Shown here: positions 33,781 through 43,210 of the stretch, one piece after another | How the letters are laid out: each line of letters begins with the position of its first letter | Position numbering within the stretch: position 1 is the first letter of the stretch | NCBI GenBank assembly: GCA_023393915.1 | Contig: JAEXBS010000096.1 | Span: 253,440 to 317,439, forward strand | DNA from: Bacteroidota bacterium | GTDB taxonomy: Bacteria > Bacteroidota > Bacteroidia > Flavobacteriales > Weeksellaceae | Reading direction: 5' to 3' | Length of the DNA stretch: 64,000 nucleotides | Position numbers and translations under genes: made by a program | The notes under the pieces: generated by a model | What the model was told of the DNA's origin: nothing | The model's input: only the letters and a program-made list of their open reading frames with translations | Databases searched by the model: none

Positions 33781-35091
33781 TTACGGATTTAATGTTCTTC
33801 GTCCAATGCTGTTGTAATGGAATCCATGGGTTTCCACAAGATTGAGTGGATAGAGGTTTCTTCCATCAAAAATCACTTTCTGATTGAGCTTCTCTCCAAT
33901 CAGTTTAAAGTTGGGGTTTTTAAACTCAGGCCATTCGGTGGCAATCAAAAGCGCATCAGCACCTTCTAGCGCTTCGTACATTGAATCGGCATAAGCGATT
34001 TTATCACCTAGTATTTTTTGAACGTTCTGGGTAGCTGCGGGATCGTAAGCGGTAATCTTAGCACCTTTATCAAGTAGCATTTCAATATTATCTAACGAGG
34101 AGGCTTCCCGGATATCGTCTGTATTGGCTTTAAAAGCAAGTCCCCACACGGCTATTTTCTTATTCTCTAGAGATCCAAAGTACGCTTCCATCTCAGGAAC
34201 GAGGATTACTTTTTGTAGGGTATTGACCTGTTCCGTGGCCTTAAGAATTTGAAAATCGAAGGCATCTTCTTTTCCTGAATTGATTAAGGCTTTGACGTCT
34301 TTTGGAAAACAACTTCCTCCGTACCCGATTCCTGGGAATAAAAAGCGGTGACCGATCCGGTCATCGGATCCCATACCGAGTCTCACTTTATCTACATCCG
34401 CTCCAACTTTTTCACAGTAGTTGGCAATCTCATTCATAAAAGTGATTTTAACGGCAAGAAAAGAATTGGCTGCGTATTTTGTTAGTTCTGAGGATTTTTC
34501 GTCCATAAAAATAATTGGCACCCCAGTATTAGTGAATGGCTGGTAGATCCTTGACATCAATTCGCGGGCTTTCTCTGAAGAAGTTCCTACCACGACTCGG
34601 GCTGGATTCATTGAGTCCTCGACAGCAAATCCTTCACGCAAAAATTCGGGATTGGAAACCACATCAAACGGGTGCTCCGTTCTTTCCTTTATTATCGCTC
34701 TTACCTTGTCGGCAGTTCCTACGGGTACTGTTGATTTGTTAACAATCATTTTATATCCCCTCATTAAGTCTCCGATCTCTTTTGCGACTCCCAGAACATA
34801 GGAAAGGTCTGCAGAACCGTCCTCTCCTGGAGGGGTTGGTAGGGCTAAATAAATTACCTCACACTGCTTTAAAGCTTCTTTAAGTTCGGTTGTGAAATGC
34901 AGGCGCTCGGCTTGGATGTTGCGTAAAAACATCTCTTCAAGATTCGGTTCATAAATAGGCACTTGGCCGTTTTTCATTTTGGCCACCTTTTTCTCGTCGA
35001 CATCAACACAGTAAACGATGTTGCCAAGTTCTGCTAAGGTTGTGCCTGTTACCAGTCCAACATAACCGGTTCCTACAATGGTAATATTCAT
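33781..35091 (-). CDS. ugd: UDP-glucose 6-dehydrogenase
   Basis: A 436-aa enzyme that oxidises UDP-glucose to UDP-glucuronate for surface polysaccharides. GTGYVGLVTG (NAD loop), NPEFLREGFAVEDSMNP, and the catalytic C261 in GGSCFPKDVKAL are present; the C-terminal domain carries AVWGLAFKANTDDIREA. UDP-ManNAc dehydrogenases share the fold, but the GSCFPKD form suits Ugd. A -7 box TAAATTTG is at 35112-35119. It stands alone, not in a polysaccharide cluster. Confidence 0.92.
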   Translation of the reverse strand: MNITIVGTGYVGLVTGTTLAELGNIVYCVDVDEKKVAKMKNGQVPIYEPNLEEMFLRNIQAERLHFTTELKEALKQCEVIYLALPTPPGEDGSADLSYVLGVAKEIGDLMRGYKMIVNKSTVPVGTADKVRAIIKERTEHPFDVVSNPEFLREGFAVEDSMNPARVVVGTSSEKARELMSRIYQPFTNTGVPIIFMDEKSSELTKYAANSFLAVKITFMNEIANYCEKVGADVDKVRLGMGSDDRIGHRFLFPGIGYGGSCFPKDVKALINSGKEDAFDFQILKATEQVNTLQKVILVPEMEAYFGSLENKKIAVWGLAFKANTDDIREASSLDNIEMLLDKGAKITAYDPAATQNVQKILGDKIAYADSMYEALEGADALLIATEWPEFKNPNFKLIGEKLNQKVIFDGRNLYPLNLVETHGFHYNSIGRRTLNP

Positions 35092-35111
35092 TTTGGGTCG
35101 TTATAACTTGA

Positions 35112-35119
35112 CAAATTTA
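35112..35119 (-). promoter_or_regulatory. -7 box of ugd
   Basis: TAAATTTG on the minus strand, 20 nt before the ugd ATG; matches TAnnTTTG. Confidence 0.5.
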
Positions 35120-35230
35120 GGAAAAAATCATTGCTTAATGTTGCATCCTTTGTTTTAAGAGCCAAGGTAGTGTGTCCTTAACTCTAGAAGTGAAGAGGGT
35201 AAAGGGTAAAGGTTCATGAAGTTAGCCGAG

Positions 35231-35262
35231 TTTGGTAAGTATTGAAAAAATACCTATATTTG
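35231..35262 (+). promoter_or_regulatory. Promoter of rimP-nusA-infB
   Basis: TTTG at 35231-35234 and TATATTTG at 35255-35262, separated by 20 nt: a full match to the Bacteroidota promoter (TTG plus TAnnTTTG). Confidence 0.65.
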
Positions 35263-35283
35263 CAACGAATTAGAGAACAGATG

Positions 35284-35312
35284 AAAAGGCCTTCGCGACG
35301 AAAGCCTTTTTT
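35284..35312 (+). promoter_or_regulatory. Terminator-like hairpin in the rimP leader
   Basis: A stem of 11 pairs with one mismatch (35284-35295 with 35299-35310, 3-nt loop) followed by a T run, between the operon promoter and the rimP start. It may be an attenuator, for example one affected by NusA, which this operon encodes. It could instead end readthrough from upstream. Confidence 0.5.
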
Positions 35313-35330
35313 CGTTCAAAAATGCGAAGC

Positions 35331-35798
35331 ATGGAATTTAGAAAACAGATTGAACAACTTTTAAATGAGTTTCTCGAAACCCGCAAAGATCTTTTTTTAA
35401 TTGATCTTAAAATCTCAACCTCGGATGAGGTGAGCGTGGTATTGGATGGAGACCAAGGTGTTTCGCTTCAAGACTGTTTGGATTGCTCTAGAGCCATAGA
35501 GTTTAATATGGATCGAGAAGCGCACGATTTTAGTCTGCAAGTTAGTTCTGCTGGACTTTCTGAGCCCCTTACTTTGCCTAGACAATTTGCTAAGAATCTA
35601 GGAAGAGAAATCAAAGTGATAGCAGAGGATGGCTGGGAGGATCAAGGCGAGCTTATAAAAGTGGAGGAGCAATCGGTAACTATTTTACTGCGTTATCGCA
35701 AACCGAAAGAGGTGGGAAAAGGAAAAATGGATGTTGAAGAAGAAAAAGTCATTCCATTAGACCAGATAAAAAAAGCCACTGTGGTTATTAAATTTTAA
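35331..35798 (+). CDS. rimP: Ribosome maturation factor RimP
   Basis: Needed for 30S subunit maturation. From ATG 35331 (MEFRKQIEQLL) it is 155 aa; ATG 35322 would add three residues (MRS). LIDLKISTSDEVSVVLDGD and LDCSRAIEFNMDREAHDFSL are the conserved N-domain, and VSSAGLSEPL the family signature. First gene of rimP-nusA-infB, a conserved operon. Confidence 0.94.
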   Translation: MEFRKQIEQLLNEFLETRKDLFLIDLKISTSDEVSVVLDGDQGVSLQDCLDCSRAIEFNMDREAHDFSLQVSSAGLSEPLTLPRQFAKNLGREIKVIAEDGWEDQGELIKVEEQSVTILLRYRKPKEVGKGKMDVEEEKVIPLDQIKKATVVIKF

Positions 35799-35867
35799 TT
35801 AAAGTGCTAAAGTAAAACGATTTACTACTTTAATGAAACACATTTATCTTAAATTAAGACAAAGCCA

Positions 35868-37103
35868 ATGGATAATTTAGCTTTAATAGAAGCATTCGGA
35901 GATTTTAAAGACGAGAAAAGTATCAGTAAGATTGACCTAATGGCGATTATTGAAGACTCTCTTAAAACACTTCTTCGTAAAAGATACGATTCTGATGATC
36001 ATTTTGATGTTATTGTGAATCCTGACAAAGGGGATTTCCAGATCTTCTTAAACAAAACAATAGTCGAGGATGAAATGTCTGAAGACGATGATCTTGAAAT
36101 TGAAATTTCGCAAGCACGCAAAATAGATCCTACATTTGAGGTAGGAGAAGATTATACAATGGAAATTCCAGTTGCTCAGTTAGGTAGAAGAAATATTCTA
36201 ACTTTGAAGCAAATTCTAGCAGCAAAACTGCAAGAGCATAACAATGCAATGCTTTACGAGCAGTTTCATGATAGAATTGGAGAAATTGTAGTTGGTGAAG
36301 TACACCATATTCGTCACAAGCACGTAATATTGTTAGATGATGAGGGGAATGAATTTATTCTGCCAAAAGAAAATCAGATTCCTTCTGACTTTTTTAAGAA
36401 AGGTGAGAATGTACGTGCAATTGTTGAAAGTGTTGACTTCAAGGGCTCTAAGCCACAGATTATAGTTTCAAGAACGGCGCCTAAGTTCCTAGAGAAATTA
36501 CTAGAGCTGGAGATTCCTGAGATTCAAGACGGAACGATATTGCTTAAGAAAGTGGTTCGTATTCCTGGCGAAAAGGCGAAAATTGCGGTTGATGCGTACG
36601 ATGATCGTATAGATCCGGTAGGAGCATGTGTTGGAGTAAAAGGTTCGCGTATTCACGGAGTGGTACGAGAATTAAGAAATGAAAATATTGACGTTATCCA
36701 GTGGTCTAAGAATCCTGAAATCATGGTGAAAAGAGCTCTTGGAAACGTTATGGTAAATAAAATTGAAATCAATCCAGAAACAGGATATGCATTAGTGTAT
36801 ACCCCGGTAGATGAAATTTCCAAAGTAATCGGTAAGCAAGGACAGAACATTCGTTTGGCTTCGTGGCTAAGTGGTTTTGAAATTGATGTATACCGTGAAT
36901 CTCAGGAAGAAGACGATGTAGAACTGGATGAATTCTCAGATGATATTGAACAGTGGATTCTTAATGAATTCAAGAAGGTAGGTCTAACTACAGCAAAGAG
37001 TGTTTTAGATAAAGACACCGATAGTCTTTTGAATATGACCGATCTTGAAGAAGAAACAATCGAGGAAGTAAAACAGATTCTCAAGGAAGAGTTCGAGGAC
37101 TAA
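35868..37103 (+). CDS. nusA: Transcription termination/antitermination factor NusA
   Basis: A 411-aa RNA polymerase-binding factor: N-terminal domain (residues 1-125), an S1 domain starting near IGEIVVGEVHHI, and tandem KH domains (VGACVGVKGSRIHGVVREL and VIGKQGQNIRLASWLSG). The acidic C-terminus has a short helix-hairpin-helix-like tail rather than the two long acidic repeats of E. coli. It lies 69 bp after rimP. Confidence 0.96.
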   Translation: MDNLALIEAFGDFKDEKSISKIDLMAIIEDSLKTLLRKRYDSDDHFDVIVNPDKGDFQIFLNKTIVEDEMSEDDDLEIEISQARKIDPTFEVGEDYTMEIPVAQLGRRNILTLKQILAAKLQEHNNAMLYEQFHDRIGEIVVGEVHHIRHKHVILLDDEGNEFILPKENQIPSDFFKKGENVRAIVESVDFKGSKPQIIVSRTAPKFLEKLLELEIPEIQDGTILLKKVVRIPGEKAKIAVDAYDDRIDPVGACVGVKGSRIHGVVRELRNENIDVIQWSKNPEIMVKRALGNVMVNKIEINPETGYALVYTPVDEISKVIGKQGQNIRLASWLSGFEIDVYRESQEEDDVELDEFSDDIEQWILNEFKKVGLTTAKSVLDKDTDSLLNMTDLEEETIEEVKQILKEEFED

Positions 37104-37160
37104 ACTTAGTTGGTTACCTTTTCTTTTCCAAATCAAATTAAAAAACAGTAAAATTAGTAG

Positions 37161-39998
37161 ATGCCTAAAATTAGATTAAATAAAGCGGTAAAGGAGTTTA
37201 ACATTTCAATGGGAAGACTGGTGGAGTTCCTCCAGACTAAAGGCATTGAGGTGGAAAGCAACCCGAACGCCCAATTGGATGAAGCGGCATATTCTGCATT
37301 GCAGGCCGAATTCGCCAAGGACGGTGCGCAAAGAAAAGCATCACATGAAGTGGTGATTTCCAAAGTGCCTGAAGAGAAGTTGGAACTTGAGGAGGAAAAG
37401 AAACCGGAAGTCATTCGTGCTAGATCAGGAGCAAGACCTGAAGCAAAAATCTTAGGAAAGATTGATTTGGATCAAGGTAAACCACAAACTGAGCCTCAAA
37501 AGCAGGAGCCTAAAGATGAACCTAAAGTTCAAGAGAAAGAAGAGGTTATTAAGGCAAAAGCACCAGAACTTAATGTTCTAGGAAAAATAGATCTATCAGG
37601 AATGGATCAAGCCAAACGTGCCAAAGAAACGACCAAATCAAATGAGACCGAAAAGCCTGCGCCTAAAGAAAAGCCAGAGGTAGTACAATCAACTCAAGCA
37701 AAACCACAGCAAGCTGAAGTGGGAAATGCACCGGAAGCTAAAAATGTTACCGCTAAAGAGAGTCCCGTAGAGGAAAAGCCAGCAAGCGCTGTAACTGGAG
37801 GAGCAGAAGCTACCCCGGATAAGATAAAAACTCAATATCAAAAGCTTGACGGTCCTAAAATCTTAAAAGAAAAAGTAGACCTTTCTCAGTTTCAATCTCG
37901 ATCTAAAGAGGGATCTGGACAGAAGAAGAAAAGAAAAAGAATTGAAAAGCCTGCCACTGGAGGAGCTGCTGCACAAGGTAACCGTCCCAACCAAGGTAAC
38001 CGTCCCAATCAAGGAGGGCAAAGAGGTCCCAACCAAGGACAAGGAAGAAAAGGTCAAGGACGCAGAGGTGATAAGGTCATGCCTGTTGAACTTACCGATG
38101 AACAAGTTAAGAATCAGATTCGTGAAACCCTAGAGAAGCTGACTAATAAGGGAGGTAAATCTAAGGGTGCGAAACATAGAAGAGATAAAAGATCCTTTAG
38201 AAGGGAGCAAGACGAGCTTCAGCAAGAAATTGATGCGCAAGACAGAACTTTAAGAGTTACTGAATATATCACAGTTGGAGAGTTAGCTTCCCTTATGGAT
38301 GTGACTCCTACTGAAGTGATATCCACTTGCTTCTCTTTAGGAGTGATGGTAACAATGAACCAAAGATTGGAAGCTGATACGCTACAATTGGTTGCTGATG
38401 AGTTCGGTTATGAAATTGAATTTGCAGATGCCGATTTAGAGGAAGCGGCAGAAGAGGAAACTCCAGATCGCGAAGAAGATCTACTTCCAAGAGCACCAAT
38501 TGTAACGGTGATGGGACACGTTGACCACGGTAAGACATCCCTTCTTGACTATATTCGTAAAGCGAATGTTATTGCAGGAGAGTCTGGAGGAATCACCCAA
38601 CACATTGGAGCCTATAATGTGAAGCTTGAAAATGGACAAAGAATCACATTCTTAGATACTCCTGGTCACGAAGCGTTTACAGCAATGAGAGCACGTGGAG
38701 CCCAGGTTACCGATATTGCAATTATCGTAATTGCTGCGGACGATGATGTAATGCCACAGACCAAAGAGGCTATTGCACACGCACAGGCTGCTGGAGTTCC
38801 AATGATTATAGCACTCAATAAAGTTGATAAGCCTACAGCGAACCCAGATAAGATTCGTGAACAACTTTCTGGGATGAATGTACTAGTTGAAGAATGGGGA
38901 GGTAATGTTCAATCTCAAGAGATTTCGGCTAAGTTCGGTACTAATGTGGATGAGCTTTTAGAGAAAGTACTACTTCAAGCGGAACTTCTTGAACTTAAGG
39001 CGAATCCAGATAAAAATGCTCAAGGGGTTGTAATAGAAGCGTCTTTAGACAAAGGACGTGGTTATGTTACCACTGTATTATTACAAGCTGGAACCTTGAA
39101 GTTAGGGGATTATGTTCTAGCAGGTAAGAACCACGGAAAAGTGAAAGCGATGCTTGATGAGCGAGGCAAGCCAATGAAAGCAGCGGGACCTTCTATACCT
39201 GTAACAATTTTAGGACTTGATGGAGCGCCAACTGCGGGAGATAAATTCCGTGTATTTGATGATGAGAAGGAAGCCAAAGGAATTGCTAACAAACGTGAGC
39301 AGCTTCAAAGAGAACAATCTATTCGAACTAAAAAACACTTGACTCTAGATGAAATCGGTAGACGTATTGCGTTAGGAGACTTTAAAGAACTCAACATTAT
39401 CCTTAAAGGGGATGTGGACGGTTCAGTGGAAGCACTTTCTGATCAATTACAAAGATTGTCTACTGAAGAAATCCAAATCAATATTCTTCACAAAGGGGTA
39501 GGTCAAATCACAGAATCAGACGTACTACTTGCAACAGCATCCGATGCTATTATGATTGGATTTAATGTTCGCGCCGGTGTAAGTGCGAAGGAAATCGCTG
39601 ATAGAGAAGAAATTGAAATTCGTACTTATTCTGTTATTTATGACGCGATCGATGATGTGAAGGAAGCGATGGAGGGTATGTTATCTCCAGAAATCCGTGA
39701 ACAGGTGATTGGAAATGTTGAGATTAGAGAAGTATTTAAGATTTCAAAAGTGGGTACGATTGCAGGTTGTATGGTAACTAGCGGTAAGGTCACTAGAAAC
39801 TCTAAGATTCGTTTACTTCGTGATGGAATCGTGAAACATGATGGAGAGCTTGAAAGCTTGAAGCGATTTAAAGACGATGTTAAGGAAGTAACTAAAGGAT
39901 ACGAATGTGGTCTGAATATTAAAGGTTACAATGACATTGAAATTGGAGACAATCTCGAAGTCTATGAACAAATTGCTGTTAAGAAGAAATTGAAGTAA
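37161..39998 (+). CDS. infB: Translation initiation factor IF-2
   Basis: The GTPase that places initiator tRNA on the 30S subunit, 945 aa. The N-terminal IF2_N motif (IRLNKAVKEFNISMGRLVEF) is followed by a long low-complexity linker with three copies of a (I/V)LGKIDL-like motif and an 18-nt tandem repeat around 37976-38010 encoding GNRPNQ twice. The GTPase domain starts at MGHVDHGKTS (G452), with DTPGHEAF and NKVDKP, then the beta-barrel and C-terminal domains. Third gene of the operon. Confidence 0.97.
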   Translation: MPKIRLNKAVKEFNISMGRLVEFLQTKGIEVESNPNAQLDEAAYSALQAEFAKDGAQRKASHEVVISKVPEEKLELEEEKKPEVIRARSGARPEAKILGKIDLDQGKPQTEPQKQEPKDEPKVQEKEEVIKAKAPELNVLGKIDLSGMDQAKRAKETTKSNETEKPAPKEKPEVVQSTQAKPQQAEVGNAPEAKNVTAKESPVEEKPASAVTGGAEATPDKIKTQYQKLDGPKILKEKVDLSQFQSRSKEGSGQKKKRKRIEKPATGGAAAQGNRPNQGNRPNQGGQRGPNQGQGRKGQGRRGDKVMPVELTDEQVKNQIRETLEKLTNKGGKSKGAKHRRDKRSFRREQDELQQEIDAQDRTLRVTEYITVGELASLMDVTPTEVISTCFSLGVMVTMNQRLEADTLQLVADEFGYEIEFADADLEEAAEEETPDREEDLLPRAPIVTVMGHVDHGKTSLLDYIRKANVIAGESGGITQHIGAYNVKLENGQRITFLDTPGHEAFTAMRARGAQVTDIAIIVIAADDDVMPQTKEAIAHAQAAGVPMIIALNKVDKPTANPDKIREQLSGMNVLVEEWGGNVQSQEISAKFGTNVDELLEKVLLQAELLELKANPDKNAQGVVIEASLDKGRGYVTTVLLQAGTLKLGDYVLAGKNHGKVKAMLDERGKPMKAAGPSIPVTILGLDGAPTAGDKFRVFDDEKEAKGIANKREQLQREQSIRTKKHLTLDEIGRRIALGDFKELNIILKGDVDGSVEALSDQLQRLSTEEIQINILHKGVGQITESDVLLATASDAIMIGFNVRAGVSAKEIADREEIEIRTYSVIYDAIDDVKEAMEGMLSPEIREQVIGNVEIREVFKISKVGTIAGCMVTSGKVTRNSKIRLLRDGIVKHDGELESLKRFKDDVKEVTKGYECGLNIKGYNDIEIGDNLEVYEQIAVKKKLK

Positions 39999-40012
39999 GA
40001 ATTGTTTTAAAT

Positions 40013-40055
40013 ATTATAAATAAAGTCCGCTAATTAAGCGGACTTTATTTATAAT
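40013..40055. terminator. Strong terminator after infB
   Basis: A perfect 19-bp stem (40013-40031 with 40037-40055) with a 5-nt loop and A/T flanks; ends the rimP-nusA-infB operon. Confidence 0.9.
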
Positions 40056-40202
40056 GATTCTAATTTAAATTGTCTTAGTTATTTGTTTCTGAAAATTCTG
40101 CGGGAAAGTACAGTTGTAAATGTTGGTTTAATAATATTTCAAAACTAAATTGAATAAACCATAATTTCTTCACTGTTTATAAGGGTTTTGAGTTGTTGTT
40201 CA

Positions 40203-40234
40203 TTTGCGTATTTTAAGATTTATTAACATATTTG
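40203..40234 (+). promoter_or_regulatory. Promoter of the first susCD pair
   Basis: TTTGCG at 40203-40208 and TTAACATATTTG ending at 40234, with a TTG-to-box spacing of 20 nt. The same two elements with the same spacing precede the second pair (44961-44992). The box departs from TAnnTTTG at its first two bases. Confidence 0.5.
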
Positions 40235-40258
40235 TCGGAATGTATAATAAACTATAAT

Positions 40259-43195
40259 ATGAATGTAAAACTTAAAGTATTAAGCGCTGGTGCACTTTTT
40301 TTCTTAGCTCAAGGAATTGGTGCGCAAGTGGATACTACCAAAGTCGCAGATATCGACGAGGTGGTAGTTGTAGCTTATGGAACCCAGAAGAAGTCTACTC
40401 TTACGGGTTCTAACGTACAAGTTAGTGCAAAAGCTATTGAAGACAGACCAGTCTCTAATGTTATTCAGGCATTAGATGGTGCTGGAGCTGGTATTCAAGT
40501 GGCTTCTGGAACTGGGCAGCCAGGTTCAGGGCTATCTGTGCGAATTCGTGGTACAGGTTCGTATCTTGTATCCAACGAACCCTTAATCGTACTCGATGGA
40601 ATGCCATACAATGGTAACCTTTCCTCAATTAATCCAAATGATATCGAATCATTGAACATTTTAAAAGATGCTTCTTCCACATCACTGTATGGATCAAGTG
40701 CGGCTAATGGGGTGATTCTTGTAACGACTAAAAGAGGTAGAAAAGGTTCTCAAAGGGTAACTCTTAACTCTTCTACAGGAATCGTAAACCGATTTGTTCA
40801 GGAATATGATCGTGTAACATCTCCTTCTGAATATTATCTTTTGACTTGGGAGTCTATGAGGAACGGAAGGTTTACCGCTCAACCTGGTCAAGGATTAGCA
40901 GGGGCTAACACTTGGGCTTCAAATAACCTGATTTCAGGGAATCTAAGAACTAATGTTTATGACGTTGCAGATAATCAGTTAGTAGTTGATGGTGTCTTTA
41001 ATCCAGGAGCAAATCTTCTTTATAATGATTTTGACTGGATTGATCCGCTAGTTAATACTGGAATAAGAAATGAGCACACAATTAGTTATGCTGGTGGAGG
41101 TGATAAAACTACCTTTTATACATCCCTAGGCTATACTAACGAGCAAGGTTATATTGTTAAGTCTGATTTTGAAAGAATTGCATTAAGAATTAATACCGAT
41201 TCTCAAGTAAGGAATTGGCTGAAATTGGGTGCAAGTGTAAATGGAAGTTATAGATATACAACAAATTCTGTTGACGGTGCAGATAACAATTCCGCATATA
41301 TAAATCCATATTCATGGTCCCGTAGAATGGGCCCTATTTATAGTCCCTACATGCGTGATCCACTAACCTATGCTAGAGCATATGATGCGCAAGGGAATCT
41401 AATGTACGATTGGGGACAAAGAGGAACTGACGCTGCAGGTGGTAGAAACGTGATTTGGGAAACTTTATTGAATAATGATATTTCCAAAGCGCATAACTTA
41501 CAATCTAATGTATATGCGGAGTTTAGAATTCTTCCTGAGCTAACCTTTAGAACCAATGCTAGTTATGGTTACACAGGATCACAGAATTCTACTTATACAA
41601 ACCGTCTAGTTGGGGATGCTATTGGAATTGGAGCAGCAGGTAGAACTACATATCATTACCAGGACCTTACTTTCAATCAAATTCTTACTTATGATAAAAG
41701 TTTTGATTTGCATCATGTGACTTTGATGGCAGGTCACGAAAATAGTAGATACAATTATGACTACCTATATGGTTATAAGCGTGATCAAGTATTGGACGAT
41801 TTCTTTGAATTTGGAAACTTCATTACCAATTCAAGCATAAGTTCAAGTTATAATGTTAGAAGCAAAGAAGGATGGTTTGGTAGAGCAAATTATAATTTTG
41901 CAGAGAAATACCTTCTTGAAGGGTCTATAAGGAGAGATGCTTCTTCAAGATTCCATAATGACGTTAGATGGCAAACTTTCTGGTCCGCAGGTGCAGGATG
42001 GGTATTGTCTAGAGAAAATTTCTTAGCTGACAGTTATGTTATTAACTTTTTAAAATTGAGAGGTTCTTATGGAGAGGTTGGTAACGATGCATTAGGAAGC
42101 TGGTACGCATACAAATCATTATTTTCTTTAGGTTATAATAATGGTGGTGAAGCTGGAATTCTTTATAGTAATTCTGCTGACCCAACTATTACTTGGGAGA
42201 CAAAAGCTCAGTCTGATGTCGCGTTAGAGTTTACTCTATTAAACAATAGAGTTAGAGGTACTTTTGAGTATTTTAACTCTGAAACAAGAGACCTTTTATT
42301 CCCAATTCCAACTCCTATAAATGCGGGTATTCCGGGCAATTCCATCGACAGTAATGTGGGGAATATTGTAAATAAAGGACTAGAACTAACTTTAGGTGTT
42401 GATGTGATCAAAAAGGAGAATTTCGGTTGGACAATTAATGCGTTTGGTACAACATACAAAAACGAAATCACCAAATTACCTGAAGAGGAAATCATCAATG
42501 GAACGAAAAAGCTTATGGTCGGTAAAGACCTGTATGCTTTTTGGCTGAGAGATTGGTATGGTGTAGATCCGACAGATGGTGCTGCTTTGTTTATACTTGA
42601 TCAGGAACTTTACCCAGATACTGCAGCTGCAGACGTTAGAACGGTTGATGGCACTTTAGTAACGACAAACCAAGCAAAAGCAAAGTATGGTTACCACGGT
42701 TCTGCAATACCGGATTATTTTGGTAATGTATCAACTACTATCAGACTTAAAAATTGGGAGTTGTCAACAGCATTCAACTGGCAACTTGGAGGGAAAATTT
42801 ATGATACCAATTATGCTGGATTAATGGGAAGTAATCCATTAGGAGGAGGACTTCATACTGATATCCGTAATAGATGGACAACGCCAGGGCAAATCACTGA
42901 TGTTCCAGTTCTTACAACAGGAGGAGGTGCAACAGCTGCAGCAGCAGCGTCCTCAAGATGGCTAGTAGATGCAAGTTATGTATTGCTTCGAAATGCAACC
43001 CTAGGATATACTTTCACTCCTGAAGTTGCAAGCGTAATTGGACTAAATAGCCTAAAGCTATATGTGAGTGGAGAGAACTTATGGTTAACAAGTAAGCGTA
43101 AAGGATTAGAGCCTTACCAATCATTCAACGGTACGGTATCTAATAGATATACTCCTTCCAGGATTATTACTTTTGGCTTAAGCACAACATTTTAA
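40259..43195 (+). CDS. SusC/RagA family TonB-linked outer membrane protein
   Basis: A 978-aa TonB-dependent transporter that pairs with the SusD-like lipoprotein downstream for uptake of oligomers. Start ATG 40259 gives the signal peptide MNVKLKVLSAGALFFLAQG; the frame from 40232 overlaps the promoter. It lacks the N-terminal carboxypeptidase-like domain and goes straight to the TonB box (DIDEVVVVAYGTQKK) and plug (VRIRGTGSYL, LDGMPY, LNILKDASSTSLYGSSAANG). The barrel ends in ITFGLSTTF. Substrate not deducible: no glycosidase, protease or sulfatase is adjacent. Confidence 0.94.
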   Translation: MNVKLKVLSAGALFFLAQGIGAQVDTTKVADIDEVVVVAYGTQKKSTLTGSNVQVSAKAIEDRPVSNVIQALDGAGAGIQVASGTGQPGSGLSVRIRGTGSYLVSNEPLIVLDGMPYNGNLSSINPNDIESLNILKDASSTSLYGSSAANGVILVTTKRGRKGSQRVTLNSSTGIVNRFVQEYDRVTSPSEYYLLTWESMRNGRFTAQPGQGLAGANTWASNNLISGNLRTNVYDVADNQLVVDGVFNPGANLLYNDFDWIDPLVNTGIRNEHTISYAGGGDKTTFYTSLGYTNEQGYIVKSDFERIALRINTDSQVRNWLKLGASVNGSYRYTTNSVDGADNNSAYINPYSWSRRMGPIYSPYMRDPLTYARAYDAQGNLMYDWGQRGTDAAGGRNVIWETLLNNDISKAHNLQSNVYAEFRILPELTFRTNASYGYTGSQNSTYTNRLVGDAIGIGAAGRTTYHYQDLTFNQILTYDKSFDLHHVTLMAGHENSRYNYDYLYGYKRDQVLDDFFEFGNFITNSSISSSYNVRSKEGWFGRANYNFAEKYLLEGSIRRDASSRFHNDVRWQTFWSAGAGWVLSRENFLADSYVINFLKLRGSYGEVGNDALGSWYAYKSLFSLGYNNGGEAGILYSNSADPTITWETKAQSDVALEFTLLNNRVRGTFEYFNSETRDLLFPIPTPINAGIPGNSIDSNVGNIVNKGLELTLGVDVIKKENFGWTINAFGTTYKNEITKLPEEEIINGTKKLMVGKDLYAFWLRDWYGVDPTDGAALFILDQELYPDTAAADVRTVDGTLVTTNQAKAKYGYHGSAIPDYFGNVSTTIRLKNWELSTAFNWQLGGKIYDTNYAGLMGSNPLGGGLHTDIRNRWTTPGQITDVPVLTTGGGATAAAAASSRWLVDASYVLLRNATLGYTFTPEVASVIGLNSLKLYVSGENLWLTSKRKGLEPYQSFNGTVSNRYTPSRIITFGLSTTF

Positions 43196-43210
43196 TAATT
43201 AGAAATAAAA

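Noticed and set aside
37976..38010. Tandem 18-nt repeat within infB
   Set aside because: It encodes the GNRPNQ repeats of the low-complexity IF-2 linker, a common feature and not a separate element.
37161..39998. Several long frames opposite or within infB, dnaB, mfd and nadB
   Set aside because: They are shadows of well-supported genes, without their own starts, promoters or domain content.
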